Below, one piece after another: positions 9,372 to 18,526 of a stretch of DNA of 64,000 nt. Where the stretch lies: the NCBI RefSeq assembly GCF_021021555.1, contig NZ_JAINWA010000001.1, positions 310,001 through 374,000 on the forward strand, written 5' to 3'. This DNA is from Teretinema zuelzerae. GTDB lineage: Bacteria; Spirochaetota; Spirochaetia; Treponematales; Treponemataceae. A model generated the notes under the pieces. It worked only from the letters and a program-made list of their open reading frames with translations. It was not told where the DNA came from and ran no database searches. Made by a program: the position numbers and the translations under genes. How positions within the stretch are numbered: the first letter of the stretch is position 1; each line of letters begins with the position of its first letter.

Positions 9372-9664
9372 TCGAGGGGAAGATACAACACCGCGTAGCC
9401 GAACGGCTGCAGTGGTTCCGGAGAACAGAGATGCGGCATTCCCGGAGGAATGGCAATGAACTGATCTTCGACGAGCTCCGATTTCCAGTTGCCCAGCGAA
9501 ACGCGGGTCGCGCCGCGAAGAACAATGCTTAACGACCAGGATTGATGAATATGCGGCCGGCTCGAATACTGGTTCATTCCGGTTTTCACTTCGATGCCGG
9601 GATTCAGGCGATTGAGGCTCATCTTCGCGCGGGCCGCTGTCGCGGCGGTAGTATGGAGGGGCAT
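9364..9664 (-). pseudogene. AraC-family regulator fragment: N-terminal cupin domain only
   Basis: On the minus strand MSLNRLNPGIEVKTGMNQYS leads into HIHQSWSLSIVLRGATRVSL, LVEDQFIAIPPGMPHLC and FGYAVLYLPLDYIGAA. This is the cupin ligand-binding half of an AraC-type activator. The two helix-turn-helix motifs that should follow are missing and the frame runs into the reverse complement of the signal peptide at 9297-9371. The bases from 9665 to 9859 hold nothing I recognise. Confidence 0.6.
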
Positions 9665-9859
9665 GGTTTTGATGCGCAACTGTAGCCGATAGATCCGCGA
9701 ATGACAAGGGACAGGGATCGATGCGGAATGCCGGACGGACTCCTGGGCCGGCCGGCATTGGAGCGGAGAGCCCGGCGCCGACCGAAGGGCGGCGGTCCCC
9801 CGAAGTTGTTTGCTTTCCCCGGGCCGAGCTAGTACATTTGGTAGCATAAGGGAGAATAT

Positions 9860-10606
9860 ATGAAAAAGAGCGCGAAATTTTTGGCGGCGGCTGCGATGTG
9901 CATCTTGGGAGCGGGGGGCGCGTTCGCGCAAGCCTTCGCGGATATAGAATACGGGGCGGCGTTCACCGGATATAATAATGTCGCTATTCCGGCGGATACG
10001 GGGACGAAGATTTCATTGAAGGACGATACGAATTCTGCGCTTGCCCAGGCGCTGCGTTTGAGGCTCGGATATACGATAGCGGACCGGCATACGGTTTCGG
10101 TGTTGATCGCGCCGCTGACTGTCTACGGAACGGGCAAGCTCGACAGGGAGGTCGAGTATCAGGGGATCGTGTTTCCGGCGGGCGAAGAAGTGAGCTCGAC
10201 CTATCGCTTCGATTCGTACCGACTCACCTATAGATATTCCATCATCGACTCTGAGGATTTCAAATTGGCTTTAGGCTTGAGCGGGAAGATCCGGAGCGCG
10301 GACATCGCGCTGATGTCGGAGAACGGGTACGCCCACCGCAGCGATCTTGGCGTGGTGCCGCTGGTCAACTTTTCCTTCCTGTGGAACTTTAACGGACCGT
10401 TCAGTTTGCTCGTCGACGGCGACGCGCTCGGCTCGCCTTACGGACGCGCGGAGGATGTGCTCGCGGCCATTCAGTATGCGGCCGACGATCGGGCGACGTT
10501 CAGGCTGGGATATCGGGTTCTGGAGGGCGGATCGGACGGCGGCGGAAACGTATATACATTCGCGCTGTTCCACTACATAACAGCCGGCCTTACGATCGGC
10601 TTGTAA
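9860..10606 (+). CDS. Outer-membrane beta-barrel-type protein, function unknown
   Basis: 248 residues. Signal peptide MKKSAKFLAAAAMCILGAGG with cleavage after AFA, then amphipathic strands throughout (LRLRLGYTIADRHTVSVLIAPLTV, YRLTYRYSII, FKLALGLSGKIRSADIAL) and a terminal strand FALFHYITAGLTIGL. This looks like an 8-10-stranded porin-like barrel. GGGAG lies seven bases before the start. The next gene begins 11 bases downstream and is probably co-transcribed. No family name can be assigned safely. Confidence 0.65.
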   Translation: MKKSAKFLAAAAMCILGAGGAFAQAFADIEYGAAFTGYNNVAIPADTGTKISLKDDTNSALAQALRLRLGYTIADRHTVSVLIAPLTVYGTGKLDREVEYQGIVFPAGEEVSSTYRFDSYRLTYRYSIIDSEDFKLALGLSGKIRSADIALMSENGYAHRSDLGVVPLVNFSFLWNFNGPFSLLVDGDALGSPYGRAEDVLAAIQYAADDRATFRLGYRVLEGGSDGGGNVYTFALFHYITAGLTIGL

Positions 10607-10617
10607 GGCGGACCTGA

Positions 10618-11013
10618 GTGAAGACCAGAAACGCTCTCGTGATCGAGCATATCTGCATCGGCTTCAAGAATATCATTCAGAATACGAACTTTGCGGATTG
10701 CCACCAGAGTTTGAGTCCCTTCGGCATGAAATGGGGAAGAGGCATTCTCATCAAGGGAAGCAATTATCTTGAGGCAGTGACCGGGCCTTACGGGATTTCC
10801 CATTCATCGCTGAAGGAAAACCTCGGCAAAGACGAGCAGACGGCGGGAGCGTTTTATTTCGGTTTTAACCAGGCGAACAAAACCCTGTATCTGGAATACG
10901 CCTCCGACACGAATTTCGATTTTCACGACGAAAAAATCATCAACGCGATAATGGTGTCCCTCAAGGAAGAAAACGGCCCCCTCAAGGGTTTCAAACTTTC
11001 CACCGAGTCCTGA
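10618..11013 (+). CDS. Conserved-looking small cytoplasmic protein, unknown function
   Basis: 131 residues, starting with GTG. There is no signal peptide or membrane segment. The sequence reads as one compact globular domain (FGMKWGRGILIKGSNYLEAV, AGAFYFGFNQANKTLYLEY). It lies 11 bases after the barrel-protein gene and ends at the start of the 39-bp repeat array. I do not recognise the family. Confidence 0.5.
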   Translation: MKTRNALVIEHICIGFKNIIQNTNFADCHQSLSPFGMKWGRGILIKGSNYLEAVTGPYGISHSSLKENLGKDEQTAGAFYFGFNQANKTLYLEYASDTNFDFHDEKIINAIMVSLKEENGPLKGFKLSTES

Positions 11014-11014
11014 A

Positions 11015-11252
11015 GCGCGCGGGCCGCTCAGGGGCGATGAGCTTTCACGCTGTGCGCGCCGTCGCCCGGGGTGTAAGCGTTCACGCTGTGGGCGCGGGCC
11101 GCTCAGGGGCGATGAGCTTTCACGCTGTGCGCACGGGCCGCTCAGGGGGGATGAGCGTTCACGCTGGGCGCGCGGGCCGCTCAAGGGGGATGAGCTTTCA
11201 CGCTGTGCGCCCAGGCCGATCAGGGGGGACAAGCTTTCACGCTGGGCGCGCC
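11015..11252. repeat. 39-bp tandem repeat (minisatellite), about 6 units
   Basis: Units begin with GCGCGGGCCGCTCAGGGG and continue with GATGAGCTTTCACGCTGT. About six copies diverge by a few bases each. Because 39 is divisible by three, both strands stay open and produce repetitive false ORFs. The array fills the gap between the 131-residue gene and the GH5 promoter. Confidence 0.9.
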
Positions 11253-11262
11253 GAGGTTTTCA

Positions 11263-11291
11263 TTGACAGACGGCTTTTGTGCGTGTATCGT
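11263..11291 (+). promoter_or_regulatory. Promoter of the GH5 lipoprotein gene
   Basis: TTGACA at 11263-11268, a 17-base spacer and TATCGT at 11286-11291, about 40 bases before the start codon. Confidence 0.65.
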
Positions 11292-11331
11292 GTATTTGTT
11301 GTTTACGGAAACATATAAAGAGGGTACGCAC

Positions 11332-12369
11332 ATGAAAAGAGTTAATTCGCTATTAGTCGTCGGTTTGGCCGTTACCGCGATAGCGCTCGCAGGTTGCGCG
11401 AAAACGCCGCTTGCGAAGCACGGAAAGCTGTCCGTCCAGGGGACGCAGCTGGTGGACGCCAAGGGGAAGCCGGTTCAGCTGAGAGGATTCAGCACGCAGC
11501 ATATTGCCAAGACGGACATGTTCGTCTCCCCTCGGTATCTAAAAGAACTCAGAGACGATTTTTCAAGCGATGTGATCCGCGTAGCCATGTATACCAACAG
11601 GCGCGAATACGGCTATCTTCTTTCGCCCGAGCTGAAGGAAGTGGTCAAACGAGTGGTTAAAGACGCAACAGCGGAAGGAATGTACGCCATCATAGACTGG
11701 CACATTCTCGCGGACAAAAACCCGATGGATCTTGTGGAAGAGTCGAAAGCATTCTTCGACGAAATGTCGAAAGAATTCAGCTCGTATAAAAACGTCTTCT
11801 ACGAACTGTGCAACGAGCCGAACGGAGACGACGTAACATGGGGCGATCACATCAAGCCGTACGCCGAGCAGGTGACGGAAGTGATCCGCAAAAATGATCC
11901 GGACGGCATCATTCTCGTCGGGACCCCGCGCTGGTCTTCAAGGCCGGACGAAGCGGCGGCCGACCCCTTGAGCGATCCCCAGACGATGTATGTATTCCAC
12001 TTTTATCCGGACTTCGCCCGGGACGGCGCCCGCGATCTTATTGGGAGAGCTCACGAAACGATCCCTCTGTTCTGCACCGAATTCGGCGTGTCGGAATCGA
12101 GCGGAACGGGAAAGATATATCCCGCCGAGATCGGCAAGTGGATGGATTTCATGGACGAACGGGGCATTTCCTGGTGCAACTGGAATCTATCAGCCCTGCA
12201 TGAAAAAAGCGCCGCCCTTCAGCTGTCGTTCAAAGTCGGAACCGAAATGCGCCTCCAGGACAAGCTGTCTCCCTCGGGCGAGCTCGTCCGCTATTACATG
12301 AGGCGCGGCCGGGTCGCGGAACAAGATCTTGCGAAACCTGACTTTCTCGGCGAAGAGATAGTGCGCTAA
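11332..12369 (+). CDS. GH5 glycoside hydrolase, lipoprotein (endoglucanase-like)
   Basis: 345 residues. A lipoprotein signal (MKRVNSLLVVGLAVTAIALA, then GC) anchors it, so it acts at the cell surface or in the periplasm. The catalytic domain follows the GH5 plan: LVDAKGKPVQLRGFSTQH near the N-terminus, the acid/base glutamate in YELCNEPNGDD and the nucleophile in PLFCTEFGVSE, with HFYPDFARD and SWCNWNLS lining the cleft. Expected substrate is a beta-1,4-glucan such as cellulose or mannan, but GH5 specificity cannot be read without subfamily assignment. I reject the longer start at 11263 because it lies on the promoter. A strong hairpin terminator follows. Confidence 0.88.
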   Translation: MKRVNSLLVVGLAVTAIALAGCAKTPLAKHGKLSVQGTQLVDAKGKPVQLRGFSTQHIAKTDMFVSPRYLKELRDDFSSDVIRVAMYTNRREYGYLLSPELKEVVKRVVKDATAEGMYAIIDWHILADKNPMDLVEESKAFFDEMSKEFSSYKNVFYELCNEPNGDDVTWGDHIKPYAEQVTEVIRKNDPDGIILVGTPRWSSRPDEAAADPLSDPQTMYVFHFYPDFARDGARDLIGRAHETIPLFCTEFGVSESSGTGKIYPAEIGKWMDFMDERGISWCNWNLSALHEKSAALQLSFKVGTEMRLQDKLSPSGELVRYYMRRGRVAEQDLAKPDFLGEEIVR

Positions 12370-12380
12370 CCGCGATTATG

Positions 12381-12418
12381 CATCCCCGAAAGCCCCTTCG
12401 GGCAACGGGGATGTTTGC
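12381..12418 (+). terminator. Rho-independent terminator after the GH5 gene
   Basis: CATCCCCG (12381-12388) pairs with CGGGGATG (12406-12413) around a second small GCCC/GGGC hairpin, followed by a T-rich stretch. The T tract is shared with the -35 box of the next gene. Confidence 0.7.
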
Positions 12419-12443
12419 GTTTTCGCCGGCGACCTCCTACAAT
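12415..12443 (+). promoter_or_regulatory. Promoter of the first chemoreceptor gene
   Basis: TTGCGT at 12415-12420, 17-base spacer, TACAAT at 12438-12443; the start codon is 33 bases further. Confidence 0.6.
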
Positions 12444-12475
12444 TAAAGAATCATTTCTTTTTTTGAGGAGTCGAC

Positions 12476-14338
12476 ATGGCCAGGAAAATGTCCCTGCAAA
12501 TCAAAATTTCCGCGATTTTTTCGGTTTTCATCACAATTCTGATCGGATTTATTATCCTCATCATCGGATTGCGAATGAGCCGGGAAGTCAGGCAGGTTGT
12601 GATAGCCGGCAATGAACAGATTTCCATCGCCCGGGCCCAGGAGCTCGGGGAAATGATGGACAAGTTGAAATGGCAGCTCAAAATCATATCTTCGCGCGAT
12701 GTATTCATCAGCGGAACAGAAGAGCGCATTGTACAAGAGATGGGAGAACAGGGGAAATATATTTCGCCTGAGGTTGTCGGAGCATTCTATATCTGGCCGG
12801 ACGGAAGATACGTCACGACGGGAGGAGCCTGGGGAAGCGTATCAGATCGGGACTACTTCCAGGAAGTGTTTATCAACGGCAAGCCTGAAGCAGTCGGCAA
12901 GGCGGTTATCTCACGATCGCTTCAAGTGCCTATTGTTTCAACAATCGTCGCGATTCCAGATGCCCAGGGAAAAAACAAGGCTGCTGTAGCATTTCAGTTC
13001 AAGCTTGAACAACTGTCGAACATAGTCGGGGGGATCAAGGTAGGAAACACCGGCTACGGCTGGATTGTCGACCGGGACGGCATGGTTATCGCGCATGAAA
13101 ATCCGGAAGCGGTCATGAACCTGAATATCCTTAACGCCGATAAGGACGGATACCGGGGCATGGACGCCCTTGGAAAGCTCATGACCACTGAGCGCAAAGG
13201 TATCGGCACATATACAAACACGGAGGGTGAGGATATTACAGTCTTCTTTGTGCCTGTTCCTAACTCCGCGGACTGGACGCTGGGAATCAGCGTTCCCACC
13301 AGCGAAATAAACGAAGCGACGACTCGCCTCATCGCTCTTCTCGTCGCGGTAGCCTTCCTGGGAATCCTCGTCGCGGTGGCAATTTCTTTCGCCATCGCCC
13401 GATCTATTTCGAAACCGATCATTACAATCTGCAACGCTATGGGAGATTTCGCGAAGGGCGACTTCACCCTGGTTTCCGTCAACGAAAAAGACCGTCTGAA
13501 AATTAATGAGCGGAACGACGAGCTGGGGGATCTCGGGCAGAGCCTCGAACAGATGATCATGAGTTTGAAGAACGTCGTGACCCAGGTCATAGAATCCGCG
13601 CGCCAGGTTTCCAGCGGAAGCTCGCAGCTCAGCGCGAGCTCGCAGCAGATCTCGCAAGGCGCGACCGAACAGGCGGCGTCCGTCGAAGAAATTTCCGCGT
13701 CAATGGAAGAGATGAGCTCCAATATCAAGCAGAACGCGGAAAACGCGAAGATGACCGAATCAATCGCGCGGAAGTCGGCCCAAAGCGCAGACATGGGCGG
13801 AAAGGCGGTCATGCAGACGGTCGACGCGATGAAGCAGATCGCCTCGAAGATCGGCATCATCGAAGAAATCGCCCGCTCGACGAACATGCTGTCGCTCAAC
13901 GCTTCGATCGAAGCGGCACGCGCCGGCGAGTTCGGCAAAGGATTCGCGGTCGTCGCCGCAGAGGTCGGAAAACTTGCGGAGCGGAGTTCACGGGAAGCGT
14001 CGGAGATCAACGCACTTTCCACCAGCAGTTTGAAAATCGCAGAAGAAGCGGGAGTCACGATAGCGGAGCTGGTGCCGGAAATCAGGCGCACTGCCGACCT
14101 CGTTCAGGAGATCAGCTCGGCGAGCAACGAGCAGGACGCCGGAGCGAGCCAAATCAACTCGGCGATTACGCAGCTCGACCAGGTGGTTCAGCAGAACGCA
14201 TCGATATCGGAAGAATCAGCCTCGATGTCGGAAGAACTCGCCGGCCAATCTGAAGTATTAATAGAAGCCATCAGTTTTTTCAGAATGTCTGAAACTGAAA
14301 ACGCGGGAGAGACCGCTCTCCGCGGCGACGAAGATTAA
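12476..14338 (+). CDS. Methyl-accepting chemotaxis protein with dCache sensor
   Basis: 620 residues. TM1 at about 10-32; a double-Cache periplasmic domain at about 40-275 ([55 protein letters not shown]); TM2 at about 283-307; a HAMP linker; and a long coiled-coil signalling domain. The hairpin tip, [20 protein letters not shown], is a variant of the usual IAxQTNLLALNAAIEAA. It senses an extracellular small molecule and controls CheA. GAGGAG lies upstream of the start. Ends with an acidic tail. Confidence 0.93.
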   Translation: MARKMSLQIKISAIFSVFITILIGFIILIIGLRMSREVRQVVIAGNEQISIARAQELGEMMDKLKWQLKIISSRDVFISGTEERIVQEMGEQGKYISPEVVGAFYIWPDGRYVTTGGAWGSVSDRDYFQEVFINGKPEAVGKAVISRSLQVPIVSTIVAIPDAQGKNKAAVAFQFKLEQLSNIVGGIKVGNTGYGWIVDRDGMVIAHENPEAVMNLNILNADKDGYRGMDALGKLMTTERKGIGTYTNTEGEDITVFFVPVPNSADWTLGISVPTSEINEATTRLIALLVAVAFLGILVAVAISFAIARSISKPIITICNAMGDFAKGDFTLVSVNEKDRLKINERNDELGDLGQSLEQMIMSLKNVVTQVIESARQVSSGSSQLSASSQQISQGATEQAASVEEISASMEEMSSNIKQNAENAKMTESIARKSAQSADMGGKAVMQTVDAMKQIASKIGIIEEIARSTNMLSLNASIEAARAGEFGKGFAVVAAEVGKLAERSSREASEINALSTSSLKIAEEAGVTIAELVPEIRRTADLVQEISSASNEQDAGASQINSAITQLDQVVQQNASISEESASMSEELAGQSEVLIEAISFFRMSETENAGETALRGDED

Positions 14339-14357
14339 CAAGAACGAAACGAAAACC

Positions 14358-15065
14358 CTACGGCTCCCGCGCATCGGCGGGGGCCGATTTTTTTTCCCGG
14401 CCTCTTCCCAGCGCTATTAACGGCACGCACAAAAGAGGGATCGCGGCAAGAATGGATAGATCGGAAAATGCGCCTATGCAGAGGAATCCCAGAAGGACCC
14501 CGAGTCCGAAACTGAGAATGACGACGCAATAATTGAAAAACGAGTCGAGATATTTCGCCTCTTTCGTCCGCAGGAAAAAGCCCGCGTTGATCATGGCGTT
14601 TTTCAGATTGCCGGTGATCATGGTCGTGGCCATCTGGTTCCCCTTCAGCCTGTCGAAGGCCGAAACCTGCATCGCGGCGACGAAGGAAATCAGGCAGTTG
14701 ACGGCGAAATGCGGAACGCGGGGGCCGAGCAGTCCGATGAGCGCGCATAAAAAAGCTTCGATGACGAGTACGACTCTTAGTCTGAAAACGGCGGGGTCTT
14801 TTGTTCCGAATGCTCTGTGCTTGAAGGATTCGGCGACTAAAATACCCGCGGCGAAAGTGAGAACGGGAATCAAATACCGCAGCATGTCCCGGAAGGCTCC
14901 TCCGCCCATCGCGAGAAACATCAGCACGACGTTTCCCGTCTGAGCGTTTGCGAACACGCCGCCTTTGAGCAGGTACGAATATGCGTCGAGAAATCCGCCC
15001 ACCAGAGAAAGAGCGACTGCGATTATCGTCCGCTCGTGCGGAGCGTGGACTTGCGGCGAGTTCAT
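14358..15065 (-). CDS. YoaK/DUF1275 family membrane protein
   Basis: 235 residues with about six membrane helices. Family hallmarks are SLVGGFLDAYSYLLKGGVFANAQTGNVV near the N-terminus and the central NCLISFVAAMQVSAF...ATTMITGNLKN. DUF1275 proteins are inner-membrane proteins of unresolved, possibly transport, function. It ends 19 bases from the convergent chemoreceptor gene and its last codons carry that gene's terminator. It stands alone in its direction. Confidence 0.85.
   Translation of the reverse strand: MNSPQVHAPHERTIIAVALSLVGGFLDAYSYLLKGGVFANAQTGNVVLMFLAMGGGAFRDMLRYLIPVLTFAAGILVAESFKHRAFGTKDPAVFRLRVVLVIEAFLCALIGLLGPRVPHFAVNCLISFVAAMQVSAFDRLKGNQMATTMITGNLKNAMINAGFFLRTKEAKYLDSFFNYCVVILSFGLGVLLGFLCIGAFSDLSILAAIPLLCVPLIALGRGREKKSAPADAREP
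14361..14395 (+). terminator. Terminator of the first chemoreceptor gene, inside the 3' end of the opposing gene
   Basis: CGGCTCCCGC (14361-14370) pairs over ten base pairs with GCGGGGGCCG (14377-14386), followed by ATTTTTTTT. It overlaps the last codons of the convergent DUF1275 gene. Confidence 0.75.
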
Positions 15066-15105
15066 GAGCCTCAGTATACAGAAATCCGCGGATTCGGCAA
15101 AGAGC

Positions 15106-16992
15106 TCACACGTCGAAGAAACCGACCTGATCGTCGATCGTCTTCATGTTTTCCGCGTTGCGCGAGAGAAGCTTCATTGACTCTTCCGTATGATTTTTCA
15201 CCGTGCGCGCTTTATCGACGACGCCGGACGCCGCGGAATTGACCTGTTCGGTCATGTCGAGCAGGCCGGAAACGCCGGAAAGAATACGCGAGTTCCCGGC
15301 GAGCATCTCCGCCGAACCGGACTGCACGTCCCGCGTTATGTCGTTCATAGCGGTGAGCGCGCGGAGAATCTGGGTGCTTCCGCTCGACTGTTCCTCGATG
15401 GCGTGCTTGATCTCTGATTCGAGGATCGTTACGGTTTTTACCGAGGAGATAATCGAGTCGAAGGACGAGCCGGTTTTTCCGGCTATCGAAACGGCTTGGT
15501 CTATCGTCTTCTTCAGCACCTGGAGGCTTTCCGAAATCACGCGGGATTGCTGGTTCGAAACCTCCGCGAGCTTGCGGATTTCGTCCGCGACGACGGCGAA
15601 GCCGCGGCCCTTGTCTCCGGCGTGGGCCGCTTCGATTGCGGCGTTCATCGCAAGCAGATTGGTCTGGGCGGCGATATTCTGAATGATCGAGTTCGCCTCG
15701 AACACGCTGTCCGATTGCGTGCTCAGCACCGTCACATGGGTTTTCAGGTCTCCGACCGTTTCATGTCCTGTTTTTATCACCGACTGGAGCTTGTCGAATT
15801 CATTCGAACTCCGCTCAAGGGACAGAGCTATCGATTGTATATTGGCGATCAACTCCTCGATCGCCGAAGAACTTTCGCCGACGCTTCTCGATTGGTCGGC
15901 AATTTTATCGTCCTGCTGTTCGACAGTGCTGCTTATCTGATGGATAGTCGCGGTTACCTCGCGGATTATCGCCGATTGTTTCGCGACCGATTCGCGGACT
16001 CCGACCGAATATCGGTTGATTTCGTCAGCGGATTCGTCTGATTCTTTCATCGCAGAAGAAAGGGAAGCGACGAGGGTTTTCGTTGATTCTACGCTCGACT
16101 TGATATCGCGGACGATGCGGGACAGTTTTTCCACGACCGAATTGAAGGCGCTGGAGGAATCGCCCAGTTCGTCGTTCGCGTACCGGGGAATCACCGTGGA
16201 AAGCCTGCCCTTCTTGAGCGACTCGGCGCCGGTCCGCAATTGCAACACAGGCATTTTTACCGATCGGGAAAACAACAGCGAAATGATGATGGTGTTGACC
16301 ACCCCGAGGCCGCTGATGAGGCCGGTGTTCGCGATCGTTTCCTGCAGCGTCAAGCCGCAGATTACGCTCAGGAAAAGGGCTCCCATGTTGTTGAGAATCA
16401 GAGTGCCTATGATGATGAGGCATACGATGAGCAGTTTCGTGGTGAGCGGAATGCGGAGGGTTTTCTTCGGTTCGGGAAGCGCCATTATCTGGGGCAGTTC
16501 CAAAAAAGAAGCCGCCGCTCTTTCCGCGACCAGCCAGGTTATCGGGAGGGACATGAGGCCCGAAGAAAGGGACAGCATGTTGCAGACGATGAAATCCGCC
16601 GCCGATGCTTCCAGAAACATAAAGCTCGGTATGAATACGAAAAGGTTGAGCAGGACGACCCAGCCGAAGAGCATCACCGCCGAAAGCCGCGCCGGAAGAG
16701 CGTAGGCGTCCTTCTTCATCAGCGAGGTTTCAAAATCGGCGATCAAAATCTGATTGTCGCCCTTCAGAAACAGACTGATTCTTTTCAGCGTCCTCGATTG
16801 TACGAAGCAGGCCCCGGCTACGGACAAAGCCATCACCAGGGCGAACAGAGGAAGCGTCACGCTCATATGGTCTTTTACCAGACTGATGTAGTTGATGCTG
16901 TAGTACGCCATCGGTAAAGCCAACACAAGATACACGACCGAATACATTTTTAAAATCGACAGTTTAAATGCCCGAATAACACCAGTATGCAT
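15106..16992 (-). CDS. Methyl-accepting chemotaxis-type protein with multi-helix membrane N-terminus
   Basis: 628 residues. Instead of a periplasmic sensor it has about six hydrophobic helices in the first 250 residues. A HAMP-like linker (SVKMPVLQLRTGAESLKKG) and a canonical signalling domain follow, with tip IAAQTNLLAMNAAIEAAHAG and FAVVADEIRKLAE. This suggests sensing of a signal within or at the membrane. Its 3' end is 40 bases from the start of the DUF1275 gene in the same direction. It may signal to the same CheA array as the other chemoreceptor. Confidence 0.9.
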   Translation of the reverse strand: MHTGVIRAFKLSILKMYSVVYLVLALPMAYYSINYISLVKDHMSVTLPLFALVMALSVAGACFVQSRTLKRISLFLKGDNQILIADFETSLMKKDAYALPARLSAVMLFGWVVLLNLFVFIPSFMFLEASAADFIVCNMLSLSSGLMSLPITWLVAERAAASFLELPQIMALPEPKKTLRIPLTTKLLIVCLIIIGTLILNNMGALFLSVICGLTLQETIANTGLISGLGVVNTIIISLLFSRSVKMPVLQLRTGAESLKKGRLSTVIPRYANDELGDSSSAFNSVVEKLSRIVRDIKSSVESTKTLVASLSSAMKESDESADEINRYSVGVRESVAKQSAIIREVTATIHQISSTVEQQDDKIADQSRSVGESSSAIEELIANIQSIALSLERSSNEFDKLQSVIKTGHETVGDLKTHVTVLSTQSDSVFEANSIIQNIAAQTNLLAMNAAIEAAHAGDKGRGFAVVADEIRKLAEVSNQQSRVISESLQVLKKTIDQAVSIAGKTGSSFDSIISSVKTVTILESEIKHAIEEQSSGSTQILRALTAMNDITRDVQSGSAEMLAGNSRILSGVSGLLDMTEQVNSAASGVVDKARTVKNHTEESMKLLSRNAENMKTIDDQVGFFDV

Positions 16993-17013
16993 GCCTGATC
17001 CCCCGGTGCATCC

Positions 17014-17043
17014 ATTCTACACTTACTTCCTGCAAAGCAACAA
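17014..17043 (-). promoter_or_regulatory. Promoter of the second chemoreceptor gene
   Basis: On the minus strand TTGTTG (17043-17038), an 18-base spacer and TAGAAT (17019-17014), about 22 bases before the start codon. Confidence 0.45.
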
Positions 17044-17079
17044 CAGACTTTTTCGCCGGAACGGCAGAAAGCGGAATGC

Positions 17080-17481
17080 TCAGCCTAACTTAATGTACTT
17101 GGTGTACAGCTTGGTTTCCTCCCGTTGAATACGGTCCTTCAGGAGGGCAAACAGAGCATCGAACTCCTCGCGGAATCGGCTCGACAGTCCGTTTTCCAGC
17201 CATCCGTCGATCAGTCCTATCGCTTTTCCGGTTATCGCTTCCATCTCAACGCCCATGATTTTCAGCGTTTCCCGCAGATTCTCGTTTTTCTCCGCGGCTG
17301 CTCTCATCGGCGGATAAAACTCGCGGTCCTCCTTGCCCAGATGCAGCGTCAGTCCCTCCTTGATATCGCCAAGAAGCCGAGGTATCCCGGCGTCGGTTTC
17401 AGGCAGGGATTTAATCTCTTCCATCTTGGAAAGCAGCAGGGCGTGATCGGCGTTGAGTTCCTTTATAAGATTCAGTTTCAT
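17080..17481 (-). CDS. Hemerythrin-like cation-binding protein
   Basis: 133 residues forming a four-helix bundle of the HHE family: an N-terminal His in ELNADHALLLSKMEEI, the LTLHLGKEDREFYPPM helix with its His and Glu ligands, and a last helix RIQREETKLYTKYI. The third helix carries VEMEAIT where a His is usual, so the metal site may be atypical. Such proteins bind a di-iron centre and handle oxygen or nitric oxide. The start at 17481 is chosen for GGAGG six bases upstream. A CRP/FNR-like palindrome lies about 65 bases before the start. Confidence 0.75.
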   Translation of the reverse strand: MKLNLIKELNADHALLLSKMEEIKSLPETDAGIPRLLGDIKEGLTLHLGKEDREFYPPMRAAAEKNENLRETLKIMGVEMEAITGKAIGLIDGWLENGLSSRFREEFDALFALLKDRIQREETKLYTKYIKLG

Positions 17482-17546
17482 ATCGTTTCCTCCATACATA
17501 CGAGCGGGCCGTTTATGAAAGAATACGCTTTCCGCCGGAGCGGGTC

Positions 17547-17562
17547 TGTGACAGATGTCACG
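17547..17562. promoter_or_regulatory. CRP/FNR-type operator palindrome upstream of the hemerythrin gene
   Basis: TGTGACAGATGTCACG matches TGTGA-N6-TCACA at nine of ten defined positions. It is itself nested inside CCGGAGCG (17534-17541) / CGCTCCGG (17561-17568). Confidence 0.55.
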
Positions 17563-17611
17563 CTCCGGGCGAATTAAAACAACCAGGATCATTCCGGCGA
17601 CTGATGTTTCT

Positions 17612-18451
17612 TTACTCCAGCTCGAGATATAAGTCCAGGCGCAGGTTGCCGCTTTTCTGCGGTTCGAGTTCTTCTTCGTACCAGCGGGCGCCCTCCTTCA
17701 CCCGGTAGGCTTTTTCTGCGATCATCGCGTTCATGCGCTTCCAGCCTTCCTGGATGAATAGGCCGTCCGGATCGTTTTCGAAGCTTCCTTCGATGCCGGT
17801 TACGGCGAAGCGGCCGGCCTTCAGAACGATCGAACGCGGTTCTGCCGCCGCTTCCTCGGGAGAGAGGCTGACGAAAAACGAGTAGCCGGCGCAATCGGGA
17901 CTGTTCGACATGGCTGAGCCGGCGTCGACATTATGCCCGAAAATCCGCCGCGGCCTGCCCGCCGCCGGATGAGAAGCGACCCATGCATTTAAAAGTTTTT
18001 TCGCCTTGTCTTCGGCGCCGGGATGAAACGCGGTGAACGGAAGAACGGTTTCTTCCGGAAAATCCTTGATGACGATGCCCATATAACACTCCTTGTATAG
18101 TACAATCTTGTCCAGCAACTTCAGGGCCGGCCGGCTCTTCCTGAAATCCCGGGGCGAAACTGAAAACGATTTCCTGAAAGCGCGGGTGAACGCTTCATGG
18201 CTTTCGTAGCCGCACGATAGCGCGATGTCCAGGATGGAAGCGGCCGATTCGGAGAGGTCCTCCGCAGCCAGGGCCAATCTCCGCCCGACCACGAAATCCC
18301 GATACGAATAACCGGTAACCATCCAGAAGTATTGCCTGAATCCGCGGACTGACATGCCCGCCTCCGCGGCGGCGTCCTCCTCTTTCAAGGGAGTTCGCAG
18401 GCGGCTTTCAATCAGGAAAAGAGCTTTCTGTATCTGTTCGTATAGCGTCAT
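17612..18451 (-). CDS. AraC-family regulator with GyrI-like effector-binding domain
   Basis: 279 residues. The first about 105 residues are an AraC DNA-binding domain at the N-terminus (EDAAAEAGMSVRGFRQYFWM; ILDIALSCGYESHEAFTRAFRKSFSVSPRDFR). Residues about 120-279 are a GyrI/BacR-like effector domain (GHNVDAGSAM, ETVLPFTAFHP, LRLDLYLELE). This Rob/SoxS-type arrangement usually senses hydrophobic drugs and activates efflux or defence genes. No transporter gene lies next to it; the hemerythrin gene is downstream in the same direction. The start at 18451 fits the family N-terminus. Confidence 0.85.
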   Translation of the reverse strand: MTLYEQIQKALFLIESRLRTPLKEEDAAAEAGMSVRGFRQYFWMVTGYSYRDFVVGRRLALAAEDLSESAASILDIALSCGYESHEAFTRAFRKSFSVSPRDFRKSRPALKLLDKIVLYKECYMGIVIKDFPEETVLPFTAFHPGAEDKAKKLLNAWVASHPAAGRPRRIFGHNVDAGSAMSNSPDCAGYSFFVSLSPEEAAAEPRSIVLKAGRFAVTGIEGSFENDPDGLFIQEGWKRMNAMIAEKAYRVKEGARWYEEELEPQKSGNLRLDLYLELE

Positions 18452-18526
18452 GACGATTCTTATACTACCGCGGAAACGGCGATGAGTCTTGATTTTTTCG
18501 GCAAAAGAAGCGAAACTGAAAAAAGC

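Noticed and set aside
11015-11252. Possible CRISPR array
   Set aside because: Units are directly abutting, with no unique spacers between constant repeats, and no cas genes are nearby. The same holds for the 22-bp and 19-bp arrays.
10804-11318. ORFs on both strands encoding 13-residue repeats
   Set aside because: Produced by the 39-bp tandem repeat, whose unit length keeps every frame periodic; no signal peptide or ribosome site.
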